Positions 27,892-37,670 of a stretch of DNA of 64,000 nucleotides are shown here, piece after piece (position 1 is the stretch's first letter; each line of letters begins with the position of its first letter). The stretch is from Biostraticola tofi. GTDB taxonomy: Bacteria; Pseudomonadota; Gammaproteobacteria; Enterobacterales; Enterobacteriaceae. The notes below the pieces were generated by a model. It made no database searches. It worked only from the letters and a program-made list of their open reading frames with translations, and was not told the DNA's origin. The stretch lies in the NCBI RefSeq assembly GCF_004343195.1, contig NZ_SMCR01000005.1:124001-188000 (forward strand), written 5' to 3'. The translations under genes were made by a program, and so were the position numbers.

Positions 27892-28912
27892 GGTGTTTTT
27901 CCTTATTATTCAATGCATTGGTAGCGGGGTTGATCAGGTGGTCTACGCGCAGCGCATATTGACCGTTAAGGCTGCCGTAGCTGCCGGTTAATACCGGTAC
28001 ATTATCGACGTTAGCGATAATCCGCTCAGGCTTGTCGATGGGGATGATGTCCCCTTGCTGCAGTTTCATTACCCGCGACAGACGGGCGGGAATATCGGCA
28101 AAATGGGCAATCAGCTCCAGCTCGGAATGCTGTACCTGGGTTGCCAGGTTATCGTGCCAGGTCTGCTCCTCCTGCTGCGAATGCTCAAGCAGCGGATTGG
28201 TTAACAGTTCACGTAACGGCTCAATCATGCTGAAAGGGATACAGATTGAGAATTCCCCTTTCAGCGCCCCAATTTCCACCATAAAGGGCGTGGCGACCAC
28301 GATGTCGTTGGGGGACGTGGTGATATTGGTGAATTTTACCTGGCTTTCGGCGCGGACATATTCGATGTCCAGCTTAAAGATTGCGCTCCAGGCCTCGCTG
28401 TAGGCATCCAGCGCCAGCTTAAGCATCCGCCTGATGACGCGCTGTTCGGTCGGGGTAAATTCACGGCCTTCGACTTTGGTCGGGAAGCGCCCATCGCCGC
28501 CAAACAGATTATCAATGGCCATAAAAACCAGATTGGATGAGAACACCAGCAGCGCCGTTCCGCGCAGCGGCTTCATATGAATCAGGTTCAGATTGCTCGG
28601 CACCAGCAGGTTATGGGCAAATTCATGGTAGGGCTGAATATTGATCCTGCCGACGGTAATATCCGGACTGCGGCGCAATAAATTGAATAAGCCTATACGG
28701 AACAGACGGGCAAAGCGTTCATTGATGATTTCCAGCGCCTGTAGTCGTCCGCGCACTCCTCGTCGTTGAATGGTCGGATCATAAGGCTTGATCAGGGCAT
28801 CATCGGCGATACTTTTGCTGTGGGCGAAGTCTTTGGCGATACGCTCTGGAATATCGGCATCGCTGGACATCAACTTATCAATATCGTCCTGGGAGAGAAT
28901 GCTTTCAGGCAT
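27884..28912 (-). CDS. fliM: motor switch protein FliM
   Basis: 342 residues. FliM is the C-ring subunit that receives phospho-CheY. The N-terminal CheY-binding peptide is intact (ILSQDDIDKLM at residues 4-14). A CheC-like middle domain (about 45-235; RFARLFRIGLFNLLRR, FVAIDNLFGGDGRFPTK-like FMAIDNLFGGDGR) is followed by a SpoA domain (about 250-325). It starts 6 bp after fliL. Confidence 0.96.
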   Translation of the reverse strand: MPESILSQDDIDKLMSSDADIPERIAKDFAHSKSIADDALIKPYDPTIQRRGVRGRLQALEIINERFARLFRIGLFNLLRRSPDITVGRINIQPYHEFAHNLLVPSNLNLIHMKPLRGTALLVFSSNLVFMAIDNLFGGDGRFPTKVEGREFTPTEQRVIRRMLKLALDAYSEAWSAIFKLDIEYVRAESQVKFTNITTSPNDIVVATPFMVEIGALKGEFSICIPFSMIEPLRELLTNPLLEHSQQEEQTWHDNLATQVQHSELELIAHFADIPARLSRVMKLQQGDIIPIDKPERIIANVDNVPVLTGSYGSLNGQYALRVDHLINPATNALNNKEKHHE

Positions 28913-28918
28913 GGGCAG

Positions 28919-29389
28919 TTACCGAAGAATAAACGCGTTGAAAAGCACATTGGTCACTACTGGCGAATGACCGTCGATGACCTGTTTACTCAGGACCTGT
29001 TTAATCTGTTCAACCAGTAGCGCCTTACCTTCACTGGTTGCCAGACTGGCGGCGGTATGCGTTGAGAACAGCATCAATAAACGGCTGCGGAACTCAGGCA
29101 GAAAGGCTTCCACCAACTCGCGGGATTTTTCATCCTGTAAGCGCAGCGTCAGACCAACATACAGCACCCGGTCGTTTTCATGCTCATCGGGTTGTAGACT
29201 GACGGTGAAGGCTTCGAGTGGCATGAACAGCGGCTGCGCATGGGCTGCCAGAGCCGCTGGCACCAGTTCGCCGTGGGCTTGCTGCCTGGCTTTTTTCAGA
29301 TCCATCCAGGTAAAGGCGGCCATGCCGCTGGTCACCAGGGCAATCAGGCTCAGTATAATCACAACGGTGACATTCATTTTTTGAGACAT
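28919..29389 (-). CDS. fliL: basal body protein FliL
   Basis: 156 residues. An N-terminal membrane helix (about 7-27) is followed by a periplasmic stomatin-like domain that surrounds MotB and supports stator function. Conserved: MPLEAFTVSLQPDEHENDRVLYVGLTLRL, and the C-terminal VTNVLFNAFILR-type end. A 156-bp gap separates it from fliK upstream. Confidence 0.93.
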   Translation of the reverse strand: MSQKMNVTVVIILSLIALVTSGMAAFTWMDLKKARQQAHGELVPAALAAHAQPLFMPLEAFTVSLQPDEHENDRVLYVGLTLRLQDEKSRELVEAFLPEFRSRLLMLFSTHTAASLATSEGKALLVEQIKQVLSKQVIDGHSPVVTNVLFNAFILR

Positions 29390-29464
29390 AGGTCGTTACC
29401 CATCATTAATCAGATATCTGGCTGCGCCACCCGCGAGGGCCGCACCCGGTCAACGTAAGAAGAC

Positions 29465-29479
29465 CCGGGATTATCCCGG
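29465..29479. repeat. short palindromic hairpin in the fliK-fliL gap
   Basis: CCGGGA-TTA-TCCCGG forms a perfect small hairpin. A T-rich run follows on the plus strand, opposite to the operon, so it is not a convincing terminator for the fli transcript. It may mark an mRNA processing point between the fliFGHIJK and fliLMNOPQR parts. Confidence 0.35.
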
Positions 29480-29545
29480 TATTTTTTCAAATCAATGGCC
29501 TAAACACCCAGATGAAAACCGGCCACCTCGGGCAATCATTTCCTG

Positions 29546-30787
29546 TCAGGCGTAGATATCAACGCGGCCGTCGCGGGCAATCATCTGATCCAGCGCCCTG
29601 GCGGACGGTTCATCAATCGCTAATGCGTTGTCGGTATTCTCAGGCTGCTGTTGTCGCGAATGCCGGCCGGCATTTTCGCTGTCGGCCTGCCGCTGCTGCG
29701 AAGTGGTCTCGGGGCCAACGCTGCTCTGGCTCAGGGTCATACCGCTTTCCGCCAGAGACGTGCGCAGGTAAGGCATGGAGGCTTCGACCGCCGCCCGCAC
29801 CTGCTGATTTTCTGACATCACATGCAGTTGCAACTGGTCGTTATTCAGTTTCATGCTGATTTGCAGTGCGCCTAAATCACGCGGATTCAGCTTGAGCTCG
29901 GCATGATAAGTCCCTTTGCTAAGAAACAGACTCAACTGCTGGCTTAAGGCTTGCTGCCAGGCCGGCGTGCCCAGCGGCTGCTGCAATAGCGGCGCATGAG
30001 GATTGGCGGCCGCTGCGGGTGCGGCGGTTGACACCGAGGCCGGGGCAGGGCTGGCCATCACCGCAGGCGCGCTCTGGGCGACAGGCTGGCCACTGGCGGA
30101 AGGCGCTGGGGTAATCTGTTCCGCCGGCGGCGTCTGTCGAGCGCCCTTGGCGGTCATCAGCGGCTTAAGGGGATATTCACGCGGCGCCTTGGTGTTGGCG
30201 GACCCGTTGACCCTTTTTGCCTGGCGTGATGTGGTACCGTCTTTATCGGCAGGCGAAGAGTTACCCACCCCTGAGAGCGGCATCGCCGGCAGGCCGCCAT
30301 TTTCACCCACTTCGCGGCTGCGCAGCAGGGCGGTGTCGAAGGCGGTGAAAAGCGCATCGGCCGACCGACCCGCAGGGTCGCTGGGCGATGGCGCCAGTTG
30401 CCGGTCGACCGTAGGCTGCAGCTGAGCCTGACTGTCATCGGCCGGCATACTGACCAGTTGCGCCAACAGTTGTTCCAGATAGGCAATCTGGTCAGCCGCA
30501 AGCGGGGTACCGTCATCCTGGGTACCGTTCTGCAGTAAAGCGGCGATCGCCTCCTTCAGCTTGGCCCGATCCTTGGCCGCGACAGCATCTTTAAGTGCAT
30601 CGATAGCTTGCTCAGGGCGGTTTTCATCCGCACTGGCTGACGGCTCCGGCGGGGTAAACCTGTCGGCAACCCCGGCAGACTGCTGCTGCAGGATCTGCTT
30701 GAAATCATTGTTATCAGTGTCATTATTGGCCGCAATGCGTGTGCCGTTGGCCGAAGGTGCAATGGTATTGCTGGTATTGAGGATCAT
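29546..30787 (-). CDS. fliK: hook length control protein FliK
   Basis: 413 residues from ATG 30787, which overlaps the fliJ stop by one base (TGATG). FliK is the secreted ruler that stops hook growth and switches FlhB specificity. The Ala/Pro/Ser-rich first 280 residues are the ruler region. The C-terminal switch domain is recognisable (AWQQALSQQLSLFLSKGTYHAELKLNPRDLGALQISMKLNNDQLQLHVMSEN; key part LKLNPRDLGALQISM). The length is close to E. coli (375), and the ruler part is somewhat longer. Confidence 0.93.
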   Translation of the reverse strand: MILNTSNTIAPSANGTRIAANNDTDNNDFKQILQQQSAGVADRFTPPEPSASADENRPEQAIDALKDAVAAKDRAKLKEAIAALLQNGTQDDGTPLAADQIAYLEQLLAQLVSMPADDSQAQLQPTVDRQLAPSPSDPAGRSADALFTAFDTALLRSREVGENGGLPAMPLSGVGNSSPADKDGTTSRQAKRVNGSANTKAPREYPLKPLMTAKGARQTPPAEQITPAPSASGQPVAQSAPAVMASPAPASVSTAAPAAAANPHAPLLQQPLGTPAWQQALSQQLSLFLSKGTYHAELKLNPRDLGALQISMKLNNDQLQLHVMSENQQVRAAVEASMPYLRTSLAESGMTLSQSSVGPETTSQQRQADSENAGRHSRQQQPENTDNALAIDEPSARALDQMIARDGRVDIYA

Positions 30788-31239
30788 CAACTTTCCCTTT
30801 TTGCCGTCGCGCGCTGCGCAAATTCATCCATTTTTTTCTGGTCAAGCCGGTTTTCAACCAACTGCTTGGCGGTGTCTGCACGCTGTTTCAAGCTTTCAAA
30901 CGCGCTGAGCCGCTGTTTTTTTAGATGCAGGTGGACCATGGCGTTCTGCATCCGGGCGTGACATACCGACACTTGCTGGCGGTGAAAGGTCACCACTTTG
31001 TAAAGCGATCCGATAAAATTCTGGTAGTTGATCCATTTATCCGCCTGAATACCGATATCGGTCATGTCCTGCTGCAGCTGCTGCCGGTATTCCTGTTCGT
31101 AATTCATCAGTTGATTGAGCTGCTCTACGGCCTGGTTATGGGCGACCCGGCAGGCGCCAAGCTGCATAATTGCCTCTTCAAGGGCCCGTTCAGCCAGTTC
31201 ACGCAGGGTATTCATCGGGGAAGCGCTAACCATCGACAA
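30787..31239 (-). CDS. fliJ: flagellar export protein FliJ
   Basis: 150 residues, predicted to be a two-helix antiparallel coiled coil over its whole length, as in FliJ, which sits in the FliI hexamer like a rotary-ATPase central stalk. Heptad-rich segments: LRELAERALEEAIMQLGACRVAHNQAVEQLNQL and the C-terminal KKQRLSAFESLKQRADTAKQL. It lies 17 bp after fliI and overlaps fliK by one base. Confidence 0.93.
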   Translation of the reverse strand: MSMVSASPMNTLRELAERALEEAIMQLGACRVAHNQAVEQLNQLMNYEQEYRQQLQQDMTDIGIQADKWINYQNFIGSLYKVVTFHRQQVSVCHARMQNAMVHLHLKKQRLSAFESLKQRADTAKQLVENRLDQKKMDEFAQRATAKRES

Positions 31240-31256
31240 AATTCCTTCTGTTGGTA

Positions 31257-32624
31257 TTACGACGAAGAAAACAGGGTAGACAGCTGCTGACAGGCATCGT
31301 CATAGCTGCTACGGACATTATGGTCCTGCTGTAAAAACTGCTCTAACTGCGGATACAGCGCGATGGCCTTATCCAGCAGCGGATCACTGCCGGCGGCGTA
31401 GGCGCCGACGCTTATCAGATCCCGGTTGCGTTGGTAACTGGACAGCAATTGTTTGAATAGCTGGACTTGCTGGTAATGCGGCTTATCAATCAGCGAGGTC
31501 ATGGCCCGACTGATGGACGCCTCGATATCAATGGCCGGGTAGTGACCGGACTCAGCCAGACGGCGTGACAGCACAATATGCCCGTCCAGGATGGCGCGGG
31601 CCGAGTCGGCGATCGGGTCCTGCTGATCGTCACCCTCAGTGAGCACGGTATAAAAGGCGGTGATGGAACCGCCTCCCTGGCAGCCATTGCCGGCCCGCTC
31701 GACCAGCGCCGGCAGTTTGGCAAACACCGAAGGCGGGTAGCCCTTGGTCGCCGGGGGTTCGCCGATAGCCAAGGCAATTTCACGCTGGGCCATCGCATAG
31801 CGGGTCAGTGAGTCCATAATCAGCAGCACATCCTGGCCGCTGTCGCGGAAATCTTCAGCGATGCGGGTGGCGTAGGCGGCACCCTGCATCCGCAGCATCG
31901 GCGATACGTCCGCCGGCGCGGCAATCACCACCGCCCGCGCCCGGCCCTGTTCGCCGAGGATATTATCGATAAAATCCTTTACCTCGCGGCCGCGTTCGCC
32001 AATCAGGCCGACCACAATCACATCGGCTTGGGTATAACGTGCCATCATGCCGAGCAGCATACTTTTGCCGACGCCGGAGCCGGCAAACAGCCCCATTCGC
32101 TGGCCGCGACCGACGGTCAGCAGGCTATTGATCGCCCTTACGCCGACGTCGAGTACCGAGTTGATCGGACTGCGCTGCAGCGGGTTAAGCGGAGCGGCCG
32201 ACAGCGGGGCGCGAAAGCCGGTTTCCGGCGGCGGCAGGCCATCCAGCGGACGGGCGGCGGCATCCAGCACTCGGCCAAGCAGCGCTGGACCGAGCGGCAG
32301 TTGTTTGCCGGTCGACTGGCCGTCTGCCAGGCCGGCGCTGTAGACCCGCGCACCGGGCAGCACGCCATCGACCTGCTCCAGGGGCATCAAAAACAGCACC
32401 TGGCCGTTAAAGCCAACCACTTCGCTTTCGATCTGCTCAACTGCCTGGCCAGTGGCCCGCTCGATGATACAGGTGGAACCTATCGGCAACTGCAGGCCGG
32501 TGGCTTCCATGACCAGACCGGTGGCGCGGGTCAGGCGGCCATAGCGCCGCAGCGGCGGCACCGTGGCGATGCGCTGCTCCTTGGCGCTGAGGTTATTCAG
32601 CCAGCGTTCCAGTCTTGCCGTCAT
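31257..32624 (-). CDS. fliI: flagellar export ATPase FliI
   Basis: 455 residues, standard length. FliI is an F1-beta-like ATPase that forms a hexamer beneath the export gate and is regulated by FliH. Walker A GSGVGKS is at 182-188, Walker B is within [18 protein letters not shown], and the catalytic-Glu region [11 protein letters not shown] follows strand LIGERG. The first ~25 residues form the FliH/ring contact. It overlaps fliH by four bases. Confidence 0.97.
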   Translation of the reverse strand: MTARLERWLNNLSAKEQRIATVPPLRRYGRLTRATGLVMEATGLQLPIGSTCIIERATGQAVEQIESEVVGFNGQVLFLMPLEQVDGVLPGARVYSAGLADGQSTGKQLPLGPALLGRVLDAAARPLDGLPPPETGFRAPLSAAPLNPLQRSPINSVLDVGVRAINSLLTVGRGQRMGLFAGSGVGKSMLLGMMARYTQADVIVVGLIGERGREVKDFIDNILGEQGRARAVVIAAPADVSPMLRMQGAAYATRIAEDFRDSGQDVLLIMDSLTRYAMAQREIALAIGEPPATKGYPPSVFAKLPALVERAGNGCQGGGSITAFYTVLTEGDDQQDPIADSARAILDGHIVLSRRLAESGHYPAIDIEASISRAMTSLIDKPHYQQVQLFKQLLSSYQRNRDLISVGAYAAGSDPLLDKAIALYPQLEQFLQQDHNVRSSYDDACQQLSTLFSSS

Positions 32625-33328
32625 GCGTGTTCACCGGTGTAGAGGTTGCATAGCTGCTGCCAGCGCGTCTCAAGCGTCGCATCCAGCTCACCTTCATCGG
32701 TGGTGATGCGACATCCGCCGCGCTGGATGCGGCCATCGGCCAGCAGTTGCCAGCCCTGATTGTCCAGCGCTGCCGCCAGTTGTTGCTGCAGTAGCGGCAA
32801 GTCATCGGGATGCACCCATAAGGTGGGCTGGCTGGAGAACAGCTTTTCTTCATGCAGCAATTGTTGAATGTGCTTTAGCAGGGCATGACCATCCACCATC
32901 GGCGCCTGGCCAATAATCCGATGGGCCGCCGTCAAGGCGACCTGCATCAAGCGCGCCGGGATGATCTGGTCCAGGGCGTCGACGGTGATTTTCAGCTCAT
33001 GCAGCATCGCGGTCAGGCGGTCGGTCACCGCCTGCTGCTGGCGGCAGCCTTCCTGCCGGCCTTGCTCGATACCGGCGGTTTCGCCCTGTTGGAACCCGGC
33101 AGTATAGCCATGCTGTTCCCCTTTGAGCCGGCCGGCCTCCAGCCCGTCGTTAAAGCCGTTGGTTTCGGCCTGCTGGCGCAGGCGCAGCAGCTCGGCCTGC
33201 CAGTCCTCATCACTGAGGGTAGCAGGCTGCAGCGGCGGTATCATCTCGGCTTCCAGTTTGGTGAAAGCCGAGCCCAGATCACTGGGCTGCCAGGGTTGCC
33301 ATTGCGGTTGCCGGCTCAAATCAGACAT
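32621..33328 (-). CDS. fliH: FliI regulator FliH
   Basis: 235 residues. FliH dimer binds FliI and FliN and anchors the ATPase to the C-ring. The N-terminal WQPWQPSDL contains the Trp residues that contact FlhA. Residues about 52-100 carry the GxxxG-type helical repeats typical of FliH ([33 protein letters not shown], listed here by its first twenty residues only: [20 protein letters not shown]). The C-terminal domain resembles V/F-ATPase peripheral-stalk subunits. It overlaps fliG by 8 bp. Confidence 0.94.
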   Translation of the reverse strand: MSDLSRQPQWQPWQPSDLGSAFTKLEAEMIPPLQPATLSDEDWQAELLRLRQQAETNGFNDGLEAGRLKGEQHGYTAGFQQGETAGIEQGRQEGCRQQQAVTDRLTAMLHELKITVDALDQIIPARLMQVALTAAHRIIGQAPMVDGHALLKHIQQLLHEEKLFSSQPTLWVHPDDLPLLQQQLAAALDNQGWQLLADGRIQRGGCRITTDEGELDATLETRWQQLCNLYTGEHA

Positions 33329-34307
33329 AAGAATCCTCGCCGTTACCGATGGCTATTTCGTCGGACTCCGCCAGACGACGCACCACTGACAGGATATTTT
33401 TCTGTTCGGCTTCCACCCGTGACATTCTGATCGGCGTGCTGAGGTTCAGGTCTTCGCGCAGCACCTCTGCCTGACGCTGGGACATATTCTTGAGGAATTT
33501 ATTGCACAGCAGTTGATCGCAGCCCTTAAGCGCCACCACCAGCGAGTCGATTTCAATTTCCTGCAGGATACGCTGGATACTGCGGTCATCCACGTCGACC
33601 AGATTTTCGAACAGGAACATTTCATCAATGATTTTCTGCGCCAGTTCTTTGTCAAACTCGCGCATCATGCTGATAACCGATTCTTCCTGATTAGCTTTCA
33701 TCAGATTAAGAATTTCCGCCGCCGGACGCACACCGCCCATTTTGCTGCGTTTGAGGCTCTGACCGTGCAGCAGATTGTTAAGCACTTCGGTCAGTTCCTG
33801 CAGTGCCACCGGCTGAATGCCGCCGAAGGTGGCGATACGCAGCATGATATCGTTGCGGGTGCGTTCATCGAAGCGGGCAAGAATTTCCACCGCCTGGCTC
33901 CGTTTAAGATGGACCAGAATGGTGGCGATAATCTGCGGATGCTCTTCGCGGATAAGGTCGGCTGCCGATTGAGGCTCGAGGAAATTGAACGCTTCAATGC
34001 CGCTGCCCTTATCCTGATTATCCAGCAGATCGTCCAGCAGGCTATTGGCGCGTTCTTCGCCCAGCGCTTTGATCAATACCGCTCTCAGGTAGTCATTGGT
34101 GTTGACATCCAGCAGGATGAATTTCTCCGCCTCCAGACGAAACTCTTCAAGCACTTCAGCCAACTGGGCATGGGAGAAGTGGTTCATTTCGGACATGGCG
34201 GTACTGATAAGCGCCACTTCGATCGAATTCAGGTGCTTGAAAACCTCAGCGGCGCGATTTTCGCCCAGCGTTAACATTAACAGGGCGCTTTTTTGGTTAG
34301 CATTCAT
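33321..34307 (-). CDS. fliG: motor switch protein FliG
   Basis: 328 residues from ATG 34307, which has AAGGAGT upstream and an ATGA overlap with fliF. FliG forms the upper C-ring: the N-terminal domain binds FliF, the middle domain carries the EHPQ motif ([15 protein letters not shown]), and the C-terminal domain carries the charged torque helix facing MotA ([23 protein letters not shown]). An in-frame extension of nine codons upstream overlaps fliF and is not needed. Confidence 0.96.
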   Translation of the reverse strand: MNANQKSALLMLTLGENRAAEVFKHLNSIEVALISTAMSEMNHFSHAQLAEVLEEFRLEAEKFILLDVNTNDYLRAVLIKALGEERANSLLDDLLDNQDKGSGIEAFNFLEPQSAADLIREEHPQIIATILVHLKRSQAVEILARFDERTRNDIMLRIATFGGIQPVALQELTEVLNNLLHGQSLKRSKMGGVRPAAEILNLMKANQEESVISMMREFDKELAQKIIDEMFLFENLVDVDDRSIQRILQEIEIDSLVVALKGCDQLLCNKFLKNMSQRQAEVLREDLNLSTPIRMSRVEAEQKNILSVVRRLAESDEIAIGNGEDSYV

Positions 34308-35968
34308 GCTGACTCCTTCTCGGCATTGATCCACCGACGGATAACCAAGGCAATGATGCGTGGATCCTGATCGGCGACTTCACGCAGATGCTCGCTATCG
34401 TTCTCGGTGGTGCGGTGCAGTTCGGCTTTCAGCGCTTCGTCACGCTCAGTGTTGGAGACCGAGGCCTCTTTGGCTTTGGGTTTTTTGGCGCTTTCTTCAA
34501 ATATCAGTCGCTCACGCATCAGTTGCTGCTGCTTAAGCCACATCGGACGCAGTGCTTTGCGCCAGATAAGCCAGGCCACCAGCAATACCCCCAGGTAACG
34601 GGCAGCGTTTATCAGCAGATCAAAGAATGCCGGCTGTTGCCAGAATGGCAGCCTGATGTTGGCATCTTCATCCGGCACGAAGTGAGAGTTAACCACGTTC
34701 AGGCTATCGCCACGCGCTTCGCTATAGCCCATCGCCTCGCGGATGAGCGCGGTAATATTGGCCATCTCTGCTGGGGTCAGCTCAACCGGCAGGCCTTCTT
34801 CATCTGACTTGAAATTGACCACTACCGCTGCGGACAGCCGCTGTATGCTGCCGGCACTGTGCCGGGTATGGGTGGTTTTGCGGTCGACTTCGAAATTGGT
34901 GGTTTCATCGTTGCGGTTGTTAAACGGCGAAACGGCGTTGGTTTTGCCCTTGGCATCGGCCGCCGGGTCGGTTTTAATCGGTGCGGTGGCCGCCGGCGTA
35001 GGCTGATTGCTTAACGCGCCGGGAACGCCGCCGACCAGCAGACCGCCGCCTTGTTCACTGGTGCTGGATTGACGGCTGCGGATCGCCATGCTCTCCGGCT
35101 TGCTGTTGGGCTGGTATTCTTCAGCGGTCTGCTCAACCGAGGCATAATTAAGCTGGGCGGTGACCTGGGCGTGAACATTCGACTGACCGATAATCGGCGC
35201 CAGAATGGAGGTTATCCGACGTTCATAGTCGGCTTCCACTTCGCTGGTGTATTTAAGCTGGGTCGCATTCAGCGACAGCCCGTCATTGCCGGGCTGGGTC
35301 AATAGCCGTCCGCGCTGATCGATAACGGTGACGTTGTCCACCGGCAAGTCAGGGACCGCGCTGGAGACCATATAGGTGATGGCGCTGATTTGCCCTTCGC
35401 TCAGGCTGCGGCCGGATTGCATGTTCAGCGTGACTGAAGCGGTCGGCTGCTTTTGCTCGCGCACAAACAACGAGGGCTTGGGAATGGCCAGATGGATGCG
35501 CGCCGACTCAATCGGGCCCAGCGTTTCGATCGTGCGGGCCATTTCACCTTCCAGCGCCCGCTGATAGTTTATCTGCTCGCTGAACTGGCTGATGCCGAAT
35601 TTTTCTTTATCCAGCAGTTCAAAGCCGACCGATCCCGCTTTAGGCAACCCCTGCTGAGCCAGCTTCAGCCGCGTCTCATAGACTTTATCCGCAGGAATCA
35701 TAATAGCGCTGCTATTATCGGCAAAACGATAGGGAACCTTCATCTGTTCCAAAACGTTAACCACCGAACCGCCGTCCTGATCGCTGATATTACTGTACAG
35801 CACCCGATATTCCGGTGCTTTGGCCCAGAGTAATAAAGCTACCACTACCGCGATGGCGGCGGCGGCGGCAACGAGCAATATTATATTAGGCTCGGCGCGA
35901 AAACGTTCTAGCAAAGCGCTCAGGCTTTTTACCTGTTTTGCGCCGATAGCCGTGGATGAAGCATTCAT
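34304..35968 (-). CDS. fliF: MS-ring protein FliF
   Basis: 554 residues. FliF builds the MS-ring in the inner membrane, the base for export gate and C-ring. Two membrane helices (about 30-50 and 440-460) flank a large periplasmic region with ring-building motifs: [41 protein letters not shown] and [16 protein letters not shown]. The cytoplasmic end (about 520-554, [15 protein letters not shown]) binds FliG. The gene starts the fliFGHIJK operon, divergent from fliE. Confidence 0.96.
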   Translation of the reverse strand: MNASSTAIGAKQVKSLSALLERFRAEPNIILLVAAAAAIAVVVALLLWAKAPEYRVLYSNISDQDGGSVVNVLEQMKVPYRFADNSSAIMIPADKVYETRLKLAQQGLPKAGSVGFELLDKEKFGISQFSEQINYQRALEGEMARTIETLGPIESARIHLAIPKPSLFVREQKQPTASVTLNMQSGRSLSEGQISAITYMVSSAVPDLPVDNVTVIDQRGRLLTQPGNDGLSLNATQLKYTSEVEADYERRITSILAPIIGQSNVHAQVTAQLNYASVEQTAEEYQPNSKPESMAIRSRQSSTSEQGGGLLVGGVPGALSNQPTPAATAPIKTDPAADAKGKTNAVSPFNNRNDETTNFEVDRKTTHTRHSAGSIQRLSAAVVVNFKSDEEGLPVELTPAEMANITALIREAMGYSEARGDSLNVVNSHFVPDEDANIRLPFWQQPAFFDLLINAARYLGVLLVAWLIWRKALRPMWLKQQQLMRERLIFEESAKKPKAKEASVSNTERDEALKAELHRTTENDSEHLREVADQDPRIIALVIRRWINAEKESA

Positions 35969-36267
35969 GCTGGATTCCTGGCAGATGAAATTAAATAAAT
36001 CATTAAGCTGCTATACTGCAAAACAGACCCTCGCAAAGCGATAAACTCTATTTAAGACCTATCGCGCGTTACCGAAAGAATTTCGGGCGATCAGTATTGT
36101 CGTTTATCACCCGGTTTGATGGATGAAAAAGCCGACTTTTTTAGCGCCAATTAGGCGCTTTGGCGCTCAACAGCTGTGATAGTGTGTCGTTCAATGCTCA
36201 TCATTTATTTCACCATGCCATACGTTAATATCGCTGTTTATAAGGTAATAACGTTAAAGAGGGAACT
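35969..36267. promoter_or_regulatory. divergent control region fliF/fliE
   Basis: 299 bp without a gene between divergent fliF and fliE, expected to hold FlhD4C2-dependent class 2 promoters for both. Two perfect short inverted repeats are visible: CCGAAA-GAA-TTTCGG (36072-36086) and AGCGCC-AATTA-GGCGCT (36143-36159), the latter followed by a third GGCGCT at 36162. I cannot assign them to a regulator. Confidence 0.55.
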
Positions 36268-36591
36268 ATGTCAGTTCAGGCTATTAATAATGTGCTGCAA
36301 CAAATGCAGGCGGTTGCTCAGCAGGCGGGGAATATCTCCACTGACCGGGCGGTGCAGTCCGGCATGAACCTCGGTTTTGCCAGCGAAATTAAAAACAGCA
36401 TTAAAAAAATAAATCATGTGCAGGTGACCGCCCGTCATCAGGCTGAGCAATTTGAATTAGGCGTGCCCGGTATCGGCATGAATGATGTCATGGTCGATAT
36501 TCAGAAATCGTCGCTGGCACTGAATTTAGGGGTACAGGTGCGTAATAAGCTGGTCGGTGCCTATCAGGAAATAATGAATATGCAGGTATAA
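36268..36591 (+). CDS. fliE: hook-basal body junction protein FliE
   Basis: 107 residues. FliE links the MS-ring to the proximal rod and is among the first export substrates. Conserved: MSVQAINNVLQQMQ at the start and GIGMNDVMVDIQKSSLALNLGVQVRNKLVGAYQEIMNMQV at the end (key part NDVMVDIQKSSLAL). AGAGGGA precedes ATG. It is a single-gene unit, as in E. coli and Salmonella. Confidence 0.95.
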   Translation: MSVQAINNVLQQMQAVAQQAGNISTDRAVQSGMNLGFASEIKNSIKKINHVQVTARHQAEQFELGVPGIGMNDVMVDIQKSSLALNLGVQVRNKLVGAYQEIMNMQV

Positions 36592-36781
36592 CCGGCGCTT
36601 TATACGACGGTCAGCGGTCGCGGCCGGCGCCAGCCGGTTGACCTTAGCCAGGCAAGACGCCGGGCGGCGGTGAGCTACCCCATCAATCCTTCCTTACCCC
36701 ACTCTCTACGTCGAATTGTTCTGGGCCGCGGCTAACGCGCTGGCGCTATAATCGTAATTATATTCAGCAGTGCGCAGTAAG

Positions 36782-36804
36782 CGTCAGGACCGGGTATCCT
36801 GACG
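36782..36804. repeat. hairpin downstream of fliT and fliE
   Basis: CGTCAGGA (36782-36789) and TCCTGACG (36797-36804) form a perfect 8-bp stem with a 7-nt loop. It sits in the convergent fliE/fliT gap, 14 bp after the fliT stop. No T-run is present on either strand, so it is a weak terminator candidate. Confidence 0.45.
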
Positions 36805-36818
36805 TCATAAGGCTGCTA

Positions 36819-37154
36819 TCAATGTGATTGCCGGGATTGCGCCCTATAGGCCTGATTACCGGTTTGCGTTTCATTTAACTGCGCCATGTTATCGGTTAAT
36901 TCTTCCAGCCGACCTTTTGATAATTCCCTGATCAGACGTTCATTGGTCAGCAGATTTTGCATAATATCCGCCACCTCATCAGTCTGGGCCGAGACTTCCA
37001 GCGTCAGGTCCATGGCCTTTTGCAGTAAAGGGATATATTGATTATATAATGCAATTAACCCATCCCATTGCTGCTGGCGCGCGCAAGCCAGCATTTCATC
37101 ACTGAGTTTCAGCGGCGTAATATAGTATTGCTGCAGTTCGGTTAATGTTGTCAT
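36819..37154 (-). CDS. fliT: export chaperone FliT
   Basis: 111 residues, an all-helical small acidic protein. FliT is the chaperone of the filament cap FliD and, in Salmonella, also binds FlhC to dampen FlhD4C2. Recognisable: LKLSDEMLACARQQQWDGLIALYNQYIPLLQ in the first half and the C-terminal helix AQLNETQTGNQAYRAQ. It is last in fliDST, 14 bp after fliS. Confidence 0.9.
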   Translation of the reverse strand: MTTLTELQQYYITPLKLSDEMLACARQQQWDGLIALYNQYIPLLQKAMDLTLEVSAQTDEVADIMQNLLTNERLIRELSKGRLEELTDNMAQLNETQTGNQAYRAQSRQSH

Positions 37155-37168
37155 GGGTTATTCCTTGC

Positions 37169-37564
37169 TTAAGCTTTAGGTGAAGGTGAAATCTGTTTCC
37201 AGGCATCATAGATGTTCATCATCAGCGTATCCACATGGGTAATGGCGTCGATATCCTGCTGCAGATTGGCCTGCAGCAGCGTGCGGGTCATATAGTCATA
37301 CAGCCGTTCCAGGTTGTGTGATAATTCACCGCCCTGCTGATGATCAAGGGCCGCTCTTAATCCTTGCTGTATAATATTAATCGCTTTGGTTATCTCGGCG
37401 CCGCGGGCGGGAATATCGCCGTTGGCCATAAAGATCTTGGCTCTGAGCATGGCGCTGTGCGCGCCTTCAAACAGCAGCATAATTAATTTATGCGGGTCGG
37501 CACCCATGGCGCTGCTTTCCAATCCAACCTGGCGATAGGCCTGCGAACCCTGGTGGGGGTACAT
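37169..37564 (-). CDS. fliS: flagellin export chaperone FliS
   Basis: 131 residues. FliS wraps the C-terminus of flagellin in the cytoplasm and delivers it to FlhA. Family marks: the N-terminal Tyr-rich stretch QGSQAYRQVGLESSAMGADPHKLIMLLFEGA and LYDYMTRTLLQANLQQD. It is the second gene of fliDST, 106 bp after fliD. Confidence 0.95.
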   Translation of the reverse strand: MYPHQGSQAYRQVGLESSAMGADPHKLIMLLFEGAHSAMLRAKIFMANGDIPARGAEITKAINIIQQGLRAALDHQQGGELSHNLERLYDYMTRTLLQANLQQDIDAITHVDTLMMNIYDAWKQISPSPKA

Positions 37565-37670
37565 ACGTGCGTCCTTGGTAAAATAAGTCGGTTAAATCGG
37601 TAAACCACCCTGTTATGCCATCAGGTCAAAACCGGCGGTTTACCGTCTCTTAAACGTTTGGCGTCAGTTA